Assembly: GCA_934045075.1 (NCBI GenBank)
Contig: OW203722.1
Location: 21,242,986-21,306,985 of the forward strand
DNA length: 64,000 bases
Direction of reading: 5' to 3'
Source: Yponomeuta sedellus
Lineage: Eukaryota; Arthropoda; Insecta; Lepidoptera; Yponomeutidae
Shown here: positions 1-9,773 of the stretch, piece after piece
How positions within the stretch are numbered: position 1 is the first letter of the stretch
Layout: every line of letters begins with the position of its first letter
The notes under the pieces: model-generated
What the model saw: the letters and a program-made list of their open reading frames with translations, nothing else
Told to the model about the DNA's origin: nothing
The model's database searches: none
Translations under genes and position numbers: made by a program

Positions 1-106
1 ATCATCATAATCAGCTGGTGTTAGTCCACTGCTGGACATAGGCCTCTCCCAAGACACGCCACTGAGCCCGATCTTAGGCTCGTAGCCTTCACATCGGTCC
101 GAGTGT
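1..106 (-). mobile_element. RTE-like LINE, extreme 3' end
   Basis: Read on the minus strand this codes for DRAQWRVLGEAYVQQWTNTS and then a stop, followed by an ATGATGATG-type tail. Other copies of such ends lie at 13505-13650 and, in a variant form, at 26075-26215. The acidic/aromatic C-terminus with a trinucleotide tail is typical of RTE-clade LINEs in Lepidoptera. Only the last 30 or so codons are present and the element is cut by the window edge or truncated. Confidence 0.6.
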
Positions 107-1071
107 TCTAAGATCGTGAAAGTCCTGTTATAAACACAAGAAAAATACAAACACGACGTTCCACGCAAGCTCAAAATACCTTCCTATTAAGGTATATCAG
201 CGGAAATAAGTTTCAAGTGTGCTCACTGTTTAGAGAAGTGTTCATTACTAATAAATAAGTAATAGAGAGTTCCGGAAGTAAATGATCCGTGAGTGCTTCT
301 GATAAACTTGTTACGGCGGGCCTACGGAACTTTTACGTAAATAAATGTGGGAGTTCTATATTTTCCTAAGCGCCGCGGCTAGCGGCTGTAGGAATTCAAC
401 CTCTCTTTTAGGTTGGTGTGATGTTAACTGTATCATAGTGGGTTGTGCTGTAATAAAATAATATTTGCTTTGAACGTTACAGAAGGTAGGTACAAGTTAT
501 TTTTGCTTAAGTGCCCAAGCAATAGGGCAGTATTTAAGTTTGCTGTGACCTGATATGCTATCTCGCTCGCACGTTATGACAATTGATCAGAATGAGTACA
601 CTTTTGATGAGTGTGGTCTGAGAGTTGGATGTAATTAAATTAAAGACATTTGCGACATATTGTTTCAGTTGTACCATGACTTTTTAATTGCGTAGAATTC
701 TGACATTTCATTTCAAGTGTTGCTACTAAGTGATTGCGTTGTGTGAATATGTGTGGAAGTGATTATTAATATTTAAAAAGCTCTCTGTTGAAACAGGGAA
801 ATATTTGACACATTTGAGGGCAAAAAATAAAATGCTATTTATTATTTTATGTTTTACCTACAAGTCCAAAAATGATGGCTGGCAAAATTGTACGGAAAAA
901 AATCAAAGTATCGTTTTTTTATTAAGAAAACGCAATCCTAAAATTCATAATTTTATTCATAAAAAATTTAAAACAAGTGCAGGAATCAACAAATGTATTT
1001 AAAAAAATATCTGAAATGTATAATATATTATGTTAACGAAATAGTATACAAAACATGGACAAACCTGGCGG
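107..1071. other. Unassigned AT-rich DNA
   Basis: No recognisable coding region, RNA gene or repeat copy. Small chance ORFs only (60-65 codons). A short GC-rich stretch near 372-390 (GCCGCGGCTAGCGGC) can form a hairpin. Confidence 0.5.
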
Positions 1072-1232
1072 ACAAATTATGCCCGCCTGGGTCGTCCCTT
1101 ACCGGCCCTTCCACTCACATTTATCTATATATTTCAATAAGCAATAAGGCCGCCAATTGTACTGTATCATTGTAAATATTTTATGTTTGCTTTTTACTGG
1201 TGTACAATAAAGAATATATTTCCATCGTCAAT
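1072..1232. repeat. Two abutting LINE fragments
   Basis: 1072-1130 matches, on the minus strand, the repeat seen at 8973 and 47180 (CCGCCTGGG-CGTCCCTTACC), part of the RTE-like element that codes for GHVERM. 1131-1232 matches the plus-strand 3' tail of another LINE (GGCCGCCAATTGTAC ... GTACAATAAAGAATAT), also seen in reverse at 45405-45525. Neither keeps an open frame. Confidence 0.5.
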
Positions 1233-1303
1233 ATTTCTACTTTCACACTCTCTAAGCAAACGTGATATTCCACTCTCTTTCAGTCCAAAACTTCTAAAGG
1301 CCT

Positions 1304-2100
1304 GAGTGCTTAGTGCGAGTTTTTTAACTACTCGATCGCGTTAACGTAAACTCATATTTCTATGGCAGCGAGGAAGCGCCACCTAGCGACAAGTGTGGAA
1401 ATTAAAATTTAATAAACCTATTTACAGGCTAAAAAATTAAAATTAAAATTGCTGAGTGCGACTTGCAATGGTTTACGTTGAGAAGTGAACACGTTTACCA
1501 GCCAAAACACGAATAAACGCTAGTGCGAGTTGTACTGTGACAGCGTTTTGCCAATGGGGAGAAAAACTGCGTTTTTATCCCGGCAGAGGGCGAATGATCG
1601 ACTAGGCCTAAATAAACTGTCAAAGCTGTCAAACGCCATATATTTTTTTGTTTACTTATTTGTTTTCTCGTATAGCTAACAAAATGACGAACTGTGCTGC
1701 ACGTGGTTGTAAGGATAAAGGGATTCATATGTTTCCCAAGGATTCTAAAAGAAGAAAGTTGTGGGAAAAGGCCATGAGAAGAAAAAATTGGACAGCCTCT
1801 CAAAACAACTTTTACCAACAACAGACGCTTTACGTTTTCTTAACTCTTCCTTTAGCTGCGGCACGGTCATCATGGAGTACATTGTGTATGTAAATGTTAA
1901 GAAAGAAAACTCAACACGAATATCAACAACAAGATAATGGCGGCGTATTGGGCTTAGTCGCTGGTGGCGACATCTGGAATCAGCTTTGCGTTTTCCTCCC
2001 CATTGGAACGGTTAACTTACTCATTTTCACTACTCAATGCTCGATTAACGCGGTAGTAAAGTTATTCGATTGGATCTGTCAAACTCGCACTAAGCACTCT
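1304..2100 (+). mobile_element. TIR element carrying a half THAP domain
   Basis: The ends are inverted copies of GAGTGCTTAGTGCGAGTTT (1304-1322 and, reversed, about 2082-2100). Internal segments are also inverted: the stretch around CCAATGGGGAG (about 1550) reappears reversed as CTCCCCATTGG (about 1997). A 300-bp relative with the same ends lies at 40850-41143 and lacks the THAP part. The long copy is therefore a DNA-transposon derivative with an internal coding remnant. P-superfamily transposases begin with a THAP domain, so descent from a P-like element is a reasonable guess; the terminal sequence itself is not one I recognise. No clear target-site duplication is visible. Confidence 0.6.
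1684..1893 (+). pseudogene. THAP zinc-finger N-terminal half, truncated
   Basis: From the ATG at 1684 the product begins MTNCAARGCKDKGIHMFPKD, followed by an Arg/Lys-rich stretch with W at residue 22. This is the start of a THAP domain: Met, Cys-x4-Cys, the FPKD motif and the invariant Trp. The second half (Cys-x2-His, HF, AVP box) is missing: after about residue 40 the sequence loses similarity and stops at 1891-1893. THAP domains are DNA-binding C2CH zinc fingers found in host regulators and in P-element-type transposases. Because the ORF lies inside a TIR element it is more likely transposon-derived. The first exon of a spliced gene is the alternative, but no convincing donor is present. 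Confidence 0.6.
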
Positions 2101-2159
2101 GTTTCTAAATTGAGAATTTTGCTAAGTATACATTATACGTATAAAGGCTATATTAAAGC

Positions 2160-2430
2160 CGCCGTCTGTACTCTTAGATTAAGATACTCGTATATATCTG
2201 TAGGCTTGCCCAGCACCTATACCATCCTGACAGCCTAGTCGGCCTAGCCCACAGGAAAGACTAGTCAATACGTGCGGAGCCAACCAAGCTGCGGGTTTCC
2301 TCACGATGTTTACCTTCACCATCTATAAAAACCATGACCCAGGCACTACAGCGTCGGAGTGGTCCCTTCACCCATCTAGTGTGAGTGAAGATACCACTGG
2401 ACGCTGTATAAATCATCTCATTATGTAGGT
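2160..2430. repeat. Rearranged SINE-C-type repeat
   Basis: 2190-2340, reversed, resembles 38580-38700 (GTGAAGG-AAACATC-TGAGGAAACC...), while 2335-2430 resembles 38730-38815 in the same orientation (TTCACCCATCTAGTGT...CGCTGTATAAAT). The two blocks occur side by side at both places. No tRNA-like head is visible here. Confidence 0.5.
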
Positions 2431-2786
2431 GCAAAAATATTATTATATATCTGTATGATTTCCTCTTTTTATGAACAGTAATGCGTTCTATCTATGTACT
2501 ATATTAATAAGGCGTCTATTTTGAAGACTGTCTTGTCACAATCGATAGCTTGATTAAAATCGTCCTGATTTACTCTAGTTGTGACTTCTGAGTCGAAAGT
2601 GAAAAATCGACTAAATCTCGCCTTTGCAAAGAAATTGGAACGCAAACTCCAATTCGGCAAGATGGATGGTGTCCATTCGGGCGTTTTGCAGGAAATATGA
2701 AGATTTATTACATGGCACAGTACTTCTCCTTTGCTCCAGAAGGGCGTAATGTCGATTCAATGTTACCTAAAGCTGGAGAGCTAAGA
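2431..2786. other. Unassigned DNA
   Basis: Nothing recognised: no open frame above 60 codons, no match to the repeat families seen elsewhere in the window. Confidence 0.4.
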
Positions 2787-3046
2787 TTTAAAAACCTATT
2801 TAGAGGCTAAAAAATCACCCATGCCGGGATTCAAACCCGCAACCTCTGGCTATCCGTGCCAGCGCTCAACCAATTGAGCCAATGGGCGACTCACGGCATC
2901 AGTGAAATTTCGAACCTCTTTACACTATTCTCTGTATTACGTACAGGCAGCTACATCTGACTTAAGCAAATTGCATTACTTACAGCCCCGACTACCTACT
3001 TTGCAGTTAGGTTTAACATCGGAACGATATCACTGTACCCACATGA
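2787..3046 (-). mobile_element. tRNA-like TIR element (family A), copy 1
   Basis: Minus-strand copy. It contains the inner terminal block TTTAAAAACCTATTTAGAGGC, then a reversed tRNA-like unit (B box GGTTTGAATCC, A box TGGCTCAATTGGT), then the conserved segment AATTTCGAACCTCTTTACA. 2962-3046 matches the segment upstream of the copy at 21045. It abuts the palindromic copy at 3047. Confidence 0.75.
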
Positions 3047-3295
3047 TTATACTATTTTTATTTTTAATGCACTAACCCGTGCTAAGGAACAAATTTAAAA
3101 ACCTATTTAGAGGCTGAAGATTTCACCCATGCCGGGATTCGAACCCGCAACCTCTGGCTATCCGTACCAGCGCTCTAGGATAGCCAGAGGTTGCGGGTTC
3201 GAATCCCGGCATGGGTGAAATTTTTAGCCTCTAAATAGGTTTTTAAATTTGTTCCTTAGCACGGGTTAGTGCATTAAACATAAAAATAGTATAAT
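3047..3295. mobile_element. Palindromic (fold-back) copy of family A
   Basis: The two halves, 3047-3163 and 3178-3295, are inverted copies of each other with only a few mismatches (for example at 3115-3120). The arms are about 116 bases and the spacer is 14 bases. Each arm runs from the outer terminal repeat (AATGCACTAACCCGTGCTAA) through TTTAAAAACCTATTTAGAGG to the 3' half of the tRNA-like unit, ending in the anticodon stem. It is therefore a head-to-head dimer of the 3' half of family A. Such long hairpins can be extruded in DNA or transcribed into double-stranded RNA; which happens here is unknown. Confidence 0.85.
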
Positions 3296-3315
3296 GAGCT
3301 AAGATTTATCCATAA

Positions 3316-3523
3316 CTAGCAGTGCCCCGCGGTGTTACCCGCGGTTTATCGATTTTCCCATGGGAATAAGATTTTTCCCGCATTAAAACGTAGCCTATGT
3401 GTCAATCCAGGTTGTCAACTCCATACAAAATTGGATTAAAATCACTCCAGCCGTTTAGACGTGAAGAAGTAACAAAGAAACACACTCACAAACTTTCTCC
3501 TTTATAATATTAGGGTGATGTGA
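3316..3523 (-). mobile_element. Short Helitron-like element, type 2
   Basis: On the minus strand it begins TCACATCACCCTAATATTAT and ends with a GC-rich hairpin and CTAG, as Helitrons do (5' TC, 3' CTRR). The body (GTAACAAA... reversed: CCGTTTAGACGTGAAGAAGT) recurs at 16855, 20881 and 37370. It is non-coding and non-autonomous. Confidence 0.6.
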
Positions 3524-3567
3524 TTATAAGTGTGATGTGATTAGCTCATTTGCCGTGAAATTCGGAT

Positions 3568-3640
3568 AATTTAAGAAGTCATGATTGTAATCTTTTTCTG
3601 GTTGTGCATTAAAGTGTTCTATATCTATCTATCTGAAAAA
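3568..3640 (+). repeat. LINE 3' tail with TCTA microsatellite
   Basis: Contains TTTTTCTGGTTGTGCATTAA, AGTGTTCTATATC and TCTATCTATC. The same tail ends the L2/CR1-like fragments at 23446 and 31430. Confidence 0.6.
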
Positions 3641-3707
3641 AAACTACCGTACAATATACAATCAAGCCATATTAAATTAAAAATAAAATTAAATAATTTT
3701 GGTAACT

Positions 3708-3882
3708 TTCATAGCTGCCTGTACGTAATACAGAGAATATTGTAAAGAGGTTCGAAATTTCACTGATGCCGTGAGTCGCCCATTGGCTCAATTGGTAGAG
3801 CGCTGGTACGGATAGCCAGAGGTTGCGGGTTCGAATCCCGGCATGGGTGAAATTTTTAGCCTCTAAATAGGTTTTTAAACTT
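3708..3882 (+). mobile_element. tRNA-like TIR element (family A), copy 3
   Basis: Plus-strand copy with the clearest cloverleaf, at 3776-3850. The acceptor stem pairs TCGCCCAT with ATGGGTGA, the D stem pairs GCTC with GAGC, the anticodon stem pairs CTGGT with GCCAG, and the T loop is TTCGAAT. The anticodon loop is ACGGATA, so the anticodon position reads GGA, but base 33 is C rather than U and there is no long Ser-type variable arm. This makes it a tRNA-like pseudogene rather than a working tRNA. Other copies read GGT and have a Thr-like body. It is followed by the inner terminal block at 3858-3880. Confidence 0.75.
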
Positions 3883-4117
3883 TTATTTACGATAATAATA
3901 GATGAATAAAAAAAAAAATAAAAAAGAAAAATCTTTTGATGTAAATAATTTACATTCCGTTTGCTTAATGTCAAAATACATGACGACGAATTAAAGACGC
4001 TGTTATCAGGCAGTGTAGTGAAAGGAATAAAAAAGGAACTCCACTCTGACCATTTTTACTCACATCATCTTACACCTAATACGTCAGTTGCTGTCTAATT
4101 GACAACATAAAATAACA
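3883..4117. other. Unassigned AT-rich DNA
   Basis: Nothing recognised. Confidence 0.4.
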
Positions 4118-4350
4118 CGCGTCACATTTACATACAGGCACATACATTGCTTCTGGCCCTATACCAGGATACCCTGTGTCGTGGGATGCAGAAACAGCGT
4201 CAACACAAACATATAAACAACAGTGACATCACAAACATGTAAAGACGCGAGATCAGAGGGGGGAGATGGGGGGTTGTCTCCAGCCGGTTCTCGAAAACAG
4301 GACCTCTCGCATGGTAGGCAGATGCGCTACCGCTGCGCCACAGAGGTCAG
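4118..4350 (-). mobile_element. SINE-B (tRNA-Trp-like head), copy 1
   Basis: Minus-strand, diverged copy. The head (reversed: GACCTCTGTGGCGCAGCGGT, then GCGCATCTGCC) sits at 4315-4350, the body with GACACAGGGTATCCTGGTAT near 4150-4190, and the TATGTAAATG tail at the left end. Nine copies of this family are in the window. Confidence 0.7.
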
Positions 4351-4630
4351 GTAAGATTCCATGTCACACATTAACCAGTCACATCACAAACACAGGACAG
4401 CACCCACACGGAGGCTACTCCACTGGGAATCAAATATTTTTCATAGTCAAGCAACTATTATCGGTGAGAGGCGTCGAAAGCCATGATACAGGCTTGCCTA
4501 GTATGGTTTTCGATGTGCAAACACTACAATACAATAAAACGCCTACCTACATTGTGTGTATCCAATTCATGTATTTTTTTGTTGTACAGACGTTCGTAAT
4601 CCAATAAATTTCTTATTTCTTCTTATTTCT
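4351..4630. other. Unassigned DNA
   Basis: No feature recognised; the local ORF starting at 4266 runs out of the SINE head and is a chance frame. Confidence 0.4.
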
Positions 4631-4745
4631 ATCAACCATTGTATGTCCCCACTGCAAGTGCATGGGTCTCTTCCTGCATCGCAAGAAGGTTAGGCCATAC
4701 TCCACCACGGAGGCCAAGTCCGGGTTGATGGAGATTTCATACAAG
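4631..4745 (-). repeat. 5S-like repeat, 3' end only
   Basis: Matches the 3' part of the 5S-rRNA-like family in reverse: TATGTCCCCACTGC, GGTCTCTTCCTGCATCGCA, GTTAGGCCATACTCCACCAC. Confidence 0.65.
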
Positions 4746-4929
4746 AGTCCGTGATATTAAAATCATATTGGCCTACAAGACACAATGCATTGATTTTGTG
4801 AAGTTTAAGGTGAATGTTGGTGAAGAAAAGAGATAGATTAAGATAATATTATTTATTGCATGTTCAACAGGAATTACATAGGAAACTTAAAAAATAACAG
4901 TACAGATACTAATATATTTCAAGATAGTT

Positions 4930-4986
4930 GCAAGTGAAAAATCTTGGTCTCTGCTTACCGCTCTGAGATACAGGCGTGAGTTTTAA
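4930..4986 (+). repeat. RTE-like LINE, last codons
   Basis: TCTTGGTCTCTGCTTACC followed by CTCTGAGATACAGGCGTGA matches the coding end (SLVSAYPSGIQA stop) of the element at 55790-56060. Confidence 0.5.
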
Positions 4987-5227
4987 TTTTGAAGATCGGT
5001 CGCTTGGTATAAGTGCCCTATAAATAAGGAACCTTAAAAGTACCTACTCAAGCAACAAGGACGACAGAAAAGGGGCAATTCGATATTTATTTTCCAAATG
5101 TAAATGTTTATTGTACGAGCCCGTGATGAATAGCTTCTCATGACGCGACCCGATCATTAGTTTTACAGGCTTCGTTTATTATTTTACATTTATTTCCGAC
5201 AAAAGCGAAACAGGCAGAGTGTGATGT

Positions 5228-5570
5228 ACCTAACTTGAATTGTGAAATCCGTGGCCTAGTCAGACCGAGTGATTAGATTCAATCACTTGAGTTAAGCAAC
5301 AACAGGCGCGGTCAGGTGCAGGATGGGTGATCGTCCCACGACTACCGCTAGTAATTTTTTTCCGAGCGCTCCCGTTCCTCTCAAAGCACGTCAAGCCGTT
5401 GGCGGTGGCTATCATGTAATGAATGTCATTAAGCCATGTCAGAGGCCTTATGGGCGGCTTGATAACTTTTGACAGTAAGGCCTGTCACTGTCCTAATCCT
5501 CCACCAACTCAGACTTGGCCCCCATGGTGGAGTATGACGTCATACAAGGGTTGATATCGAGAGGAAACCC
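5228..5570 (+). mobile_element. 5S-rRNA-like repeat, full-length copy
   Basis: The head at about 5290-5345 reads TTAAGCAACAACAGGCGCGG, TCAGGTGCAGGATGGGTGAT, CGTCCC. It lines up with the internal promoter part of metazoan 5S rRNA (TTAAGCAACGTCGGGC...GTACTTGGATGGGTGACCG, quoted from general knowledge). Next come a shared body (CCGAGCGCT...GCACGT...AAGCCGTTGG), AGAGGCCTTATGGGCGGCTT, and a tail ending ACAAGGGTTGATATCGA. It carries no coding capacity. The head suggests a polymerase III transcribed SINE of the 5S-derived (SINE3) kind. Confidence 0.65.
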
Positions 5571-6292
5571 AATGTTGGTTATTCGTAAAAGATGCCAACT
5601 GTAAGCCATTGCAAAATGATGTACTTAAGATTTCCAAACACAGGTTCAACGCCTTGACTACGTAATTTTTAACGTATAGATCTGTGTGCAAAACCGAAAT
5701 ATCTTTTGGACTTTGTCATGCAATGTGTTTCAATATCATTGTTATGTTTAAGATATCCACTGAAATGTGGTTTCTACTATGTGTGATACATTTTGCGCCT
5801 CATATTTACTATTATGCGCCAGAGCCGAGTACATATTATTCCGCTTTCTCACACAGATGAACACGTTGCAAAAATTACATAATCGCTGCACTTTTAATAA
5901 TCCGTGACGATATTTTTATCCCATGTTCGATAACTGAAACGTTTTTCCGAATCCATAAAGTGTATAAAATTTAATGTTTCATTGAGTCCAGTTAATTTAA
6001 AGTACAGTAATTTGGGCGCCGATTCGTGCACAAAATGGTTTAATTATTTGCACCTGCTACAGATTGATGCTCAAATGAAGTGCTTTGAATTCATTTTACT
6101 AATTGTTTCACAGTTTGTTTAAAATAACAGCTCACTCTATATTTGCCTCTCCGGACTTTTACTCGGCCAATGTAAGCAACAATCCAAATTTAAAAAATCT
6201 GATAGGAAATATGAATTTCGCGAAAATCTTGGGACGTTATAATAAAAACTGTTTTTATACGGATTTTACTCGTTTATTTTACATTTTTTTCA
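5571..6292. other. Unassigned AT-rich DNA
   Basis: No recognised repeat or coding region. The ORF at 6103-6342 has no recognisable motif. Confidence 0.4.
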
Positions 6293-6345
6293 ATTTTCCG
6301 ACGTTTCGGCACTTTTTTAGTGGTCTCGGAAGACTGAGGTGACAG
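6293..6345. repeat. Fragment of CGACGTTTCGGC repeat (family I)
   Basis: CCGACGTTTCGGCACTTTTT and GTGGTCTCGGAAGACTGA recur at 41230, 45640 and 53930. A common short repeat, no coding. Confidence 0.5.
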
Positions 6346-6630
6346 ATGTCTTTTTGAAAGCATTAACTGTTAATTTACTACCCTGGGCAAAAAATATTAA
6401 AGTGAATTAGTTACGTTCCAAAATAGGCAAACGAATATTTTTTTTTATAAAGTCAGCAATATTGATTATTAGTAATTGAAGTTCGAATTTTTATAAACCA
6501 ATTATTTAAATGAAATCAAACATATTTAATTATTTAAAGTATATATTATATATTATACAAACATTATGATAGCTTAAATATTTATAATAATAATAATTAA
6601 TGATAAAAATGGAACTAAACCTAAAACATT

Positions 6631-8304
6631 CTAATTTAAATAAAATATTTGAGTCAGATCGCTGTCGGGCGGCAGAGTACCAATAAGGCTGGCGGCATTG
6701 CCTCGCTGTATGGCTAGGCTTATTCTTTGGCCAAAGTAAGCACCAGCCCTCGGGTCTCCTGAAGCGTCGACTAGGCGCGACGAGATCTCCTTAAAGAGGA
6801 GTTTCGCCTCCGGACCCCATGGCCCCAGAGTCTCGACTCCGAAAGGCACAAATATATAGCCCTGCCCTATGGCTGCATATTTGTGCCTCTTATTCGACTC
6901 TGCGTTGGACGCCGCCGCCCCTGCATGGCAGGCGGTCGCATGGATATGGGACTGTGCAAGCGTATCAACACAAGTTGCGTCCCAGACCAGCGACCGCCCA
7001 TTCTTCCATGGAATGAGAGTCATTCCGTCAGGCCTCTTGCCATCGTCGCGCGCAATCCCAGTGGGCTCCAGGACTGCAGGCACGCCTACGCTGGCAAGAG
7101 CCCGACGGATTATGTCATTCAGGGCAGCGTGTCTAGACAGACGCCCAGCGCTACGGCAGCATGCCAGGCCAAGGTGACCTAATGCATCGACGCCTCCACC
7201 GCAGCGGCAGCGATGTGACTCGTTAGTCCTGGTTCCCAACCTCAGACTAACTCCCAAACTAAATGTGGTTCTCTCTAAGAGAGTACCTATGCTCGCCGAT
7301 GGGAGGGCCCTCAACCAGTAGCATGATTCTGGCTCGCAGCTGGCTAAGAGACGAGCACGCTCCGCGTCGTCGCCTGCAGTTTCAAGGAGTTCTTTACGAA
7401 CCCGCATGCAGAGCGGCTCATCCCAAAGCCTTTGCAATCCCAGAATCTTTGGAATTACCTGGCTCGGACCGGCTGCGTCGGTCCAGGCACTCCTGGCCTC
7501 AGCTACGCCCGCGACCTCTACGTCTCCAAGAGACGGGGAAATAATTTTACCAATGAGGTCGATCGTGCTATGAACCGAGGACAGGAACGCCGGGAGGGCC
7601 ACACTTGATGCCGTTCTTATACCCAGGCCACCGTGACGGATCGGAAGTGTGGCCTTGGTCCAGCTCCTATCCTGTAATGGGCAATTTAGAATTTCTATTA
7701 TAGTAGTTTTGATAAGTTCGTCGAGACAAAGTTAAAGATCATAATGATTCCAAAGGGTTGAACACCTTAGAGCATACGTGAATTTAGGGACAAAAAGGCA
7801 GAATTTGATGATCCAGTAAGCCATGTGTGGATTTATCTCATTGAGACGACCAGACGATTCCTTAAATTTAGTTATTTGATCACAAACGAAGCTTGCATAG
7901 GAATAGTCCAGAATTGGGGCACCTAGGAGGCGAAGCGATTCGTTATCAATTATTTTAATGACAGGTGCCAAACTATTGAATTTTGATATCAAATGTTGTT
8001 TACTCTCGGTGGAAGAAACATTTGTGTACAGTTGACACTTTGAAAAATTTAGATCCAACCCTATAGACTTGAATTTCTCGATTAAATTTTTGAGATCTGA
8101 AAGTACACAATTTGCGTCGCCTCCTAGGGTCCCATCGTCTAAATACCAAACGTTGAATTTTGATGCCAATGACTTAACGTGTGTGTGAATAGCCAAACTA
8201 AAGATAGCCGGTCCGAGCGGGTCGCCTTGCTGACAGCCAACTGCAGAGTGCAGTAGGTGGCCGTTGAATGTAAGATTTGTCGGCCTACTATAGCACTGCC
8301 ACAA
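6631..8304 (-). pseudogene. Reverse transcriptase plus PD-(D/E)xK endonuclease, one internal stop
   Basis: One continuous minus-strand frame of about 558 codons, interrupted by a single TAA at 7732-7734. Upstream of it is the RT palm: GCQQGDPLGP (residues 24-33) and WYLDDG, with the DD codons at 8134-8139. Downstream is the RT thumb (LPIRHGGLGIRTASS), a Cys/His cluster (CRCG...GHLGLACC...GRLSRH), and KRPDGMTLIPW followed by LVWDAT, the PD...D core of the restriction-like endonuclease that nicks target DNA. The N-terminal zinc fingers and first RT motifs are lost by 5' truncation. GC-rich codon use contrasts with the AT-rich surroundings. The element cannot move by itself. Confidence 0.8.
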
Positions 8305-8325
8305 ATAGGCATATGCATAGGCATA
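6631..8325 (-). mobile_element. 5'-truncated LINE with restriction-like endonuclease
   Basis: A minus-strand reverse transcriptase followed by a restriction-like endonuclease, with a short 3' UTR to about 6600. The left (5') border is at about 8310-8330, where similarity to coding sequence ends abruptly, as expected from incomplete reverse transcription. A second, shorter copy of the 3' end is at 43185-43655. Carrying the endonuclease after the RT places it in the R2/R4/NeSL-type group; the exact clade cannot be fixed by eye. Confidence 0.8.
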
Positions 8326-8399
8326 TCAAAAATATTGATTATTAATTATGCTCCATACACATTATCTGGAGCTCTGAAGACGCTGTACTTCATCACATC

Positions 8400-8452
8400 T
8401 TGTCTATGTATCACAACGTCCATGAACGATGCATAGACGTTGTGATCTATTT
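8400..8452. repeat. Short hairpin
   Basis: ATCACAACGTC at about 8410 and GACGTTGTGAT at about 8439 are inverted repeats 11 bases long. Function unknown. Confidence 0.4.
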
Positions 8453-8656
8453 GACGGCCTCTGTGGCGCAGCGATAACGCCTGCCTACCACGTAAGAGGT
8501 CCCGGGTTCGATCTCCAGCTGGGGACAAAAACAAACCCCAGGTCTTGGATGTTTACATGTTTGTGATGTTGTTTTTTCTGGTCCCCACGACACAGGGTAT
8601 CCTAGTGTGGGGCCAGAAGTAATGTATGTGCCTGTATGTAAATGTTATGTTATGTA
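8453..8656 (+). mobile_element. SINE-B, copy 2
   Basis: The tRNA-Trp-like head starts GACGGCCTCTGTGGCGCAGC and carries the B box GGTTCGATCTCC. The body and the ATGTTATGTTATGTA tail follow. The A-box/B-box spacing is intact, so polymerase III transcription would be possible. Confidence 0.8.
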
Positions 8657-8972
8657 ATATTGAACGTTAGTAAACGTTCTGGAATAGATATTTCAGATAA
8701 TTAGAAGTTTTGTTATAATTATTTAAATATTTAAGGGATTACCTAGGTGTCTTTTTACATGACTTTGTTCAACTTCAGATAGATATCTGCGGCATTTAAG
8801 AAGGCACGTTTATTCACGTTTTAAATAAGCCTTTATATAACCCAAGTAGGTTTTTTCTTTTTACAATTTTCTTACCTACTTCCGTATTTAATAAAATGTT
8901 ATTTTTTTTGCTATTAACTATCATACTCAGAATAAGAATTTCGCCAAACTTGTAGATCCTCTATTGCTATCC

Positions 8973-9205
8973 CTTTCCGCCTGGGACGTCCGTTACCAGC
9001 CTTTCCACTCACATTCGCAATATATATTTGTTTCGTCAATATTTTTTCCTTTATCCTCTTCACATGTCCACACTAACGCAACATTCTTTTCTCAGTTCTA
9101 GTCACTACATCTTCTTTTAGTCTATATCGTTCTCTAATCAGACTATTGCGTATCTTGTCATTCAAAGTAACACTGCACATACTTCTCAAGGATCAAAAGA
9201 GGTCT
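8973..9205 (-). repeat. RTE-like LINE, coding remnant (GHV motif)
   Basis: Read in reverse it codes, with some damage, for a stretch like EKRMLRW-GHVKRI followed by KQIYIANVSG and GRPRR. Copies on both strands lie at 33838, 46988 and 55790. This is the conserved C-terminal region of lepidopteran endonuclease-reverse transcriptase LINEs. No intact frame remains. Confidence 0.6.
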
Positions 9206-9773
9206 TAGATAGATAAATACTAGTATTCTGTAGTTTCTAATTACTGGCGAAACTCAATTCACCTGATTATCATAATATAATAGAGGAAATATACCTACGT
9301 CATCCATCGCAGTGTTCTCACAAGAGACTCACCGAACTGCATATGGTTGTCGAACTAATACCTAGTATAATTATCTAATGGCTTTGAGATGGATCCTGAG
9401 GATGGATCCCATTGAATTCTTGGTACCCATTCAAATATTATTAGAGATCATAATAGACTATCCAGTTCAAATCAAAGCGAAATTAATACGCGTTATTGTA
9501 GTGGTGCGTAGCCATGTGATTTACTCAAAGGTAAAATTATATTGAAGTGCCGCTGTATCTGCACCACAAAGGTCATAAGTAAAAGCATGAACTTATTTTT
9601 TATCACGGTCTTGTTTTACAAGTCATAGAAAACGCAAAAAAATCACGTCACTCTGTTACTGAAAATTTAAAAGTTGAAGATGTTGGGGTGTTTTTTGCTT
9701 AGTCACGCACTAACGCCGGAAGGGAATTACATGAAACTTGGCTTATAGATAGACTAAGATCTGAAACTAGACA
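9206..9773. other. Unassigned DNA
   Basis: No recognised feature. Confidence 0.4.

Noticed and set aside
1495..1821. 108-codon minus-strand ORF over the THAP element
   Set aside because: It overlaps the THAP frame on the other strand and the element's inverted segments; no motif.
3776..3850. Possible functional tRNA gene
   Set aside because: The cloverleaf pairs well, but base 33 is C, the T stem is imperfect, and many near-identical copies lie in a dispersed element; it is a tRNA-like repeat unit.
6819..7544. Several plus-strand ORFs of 65-102 codons
   Set aside because: They are shadows of the GC-rich endonuclease frame on the minus strand.
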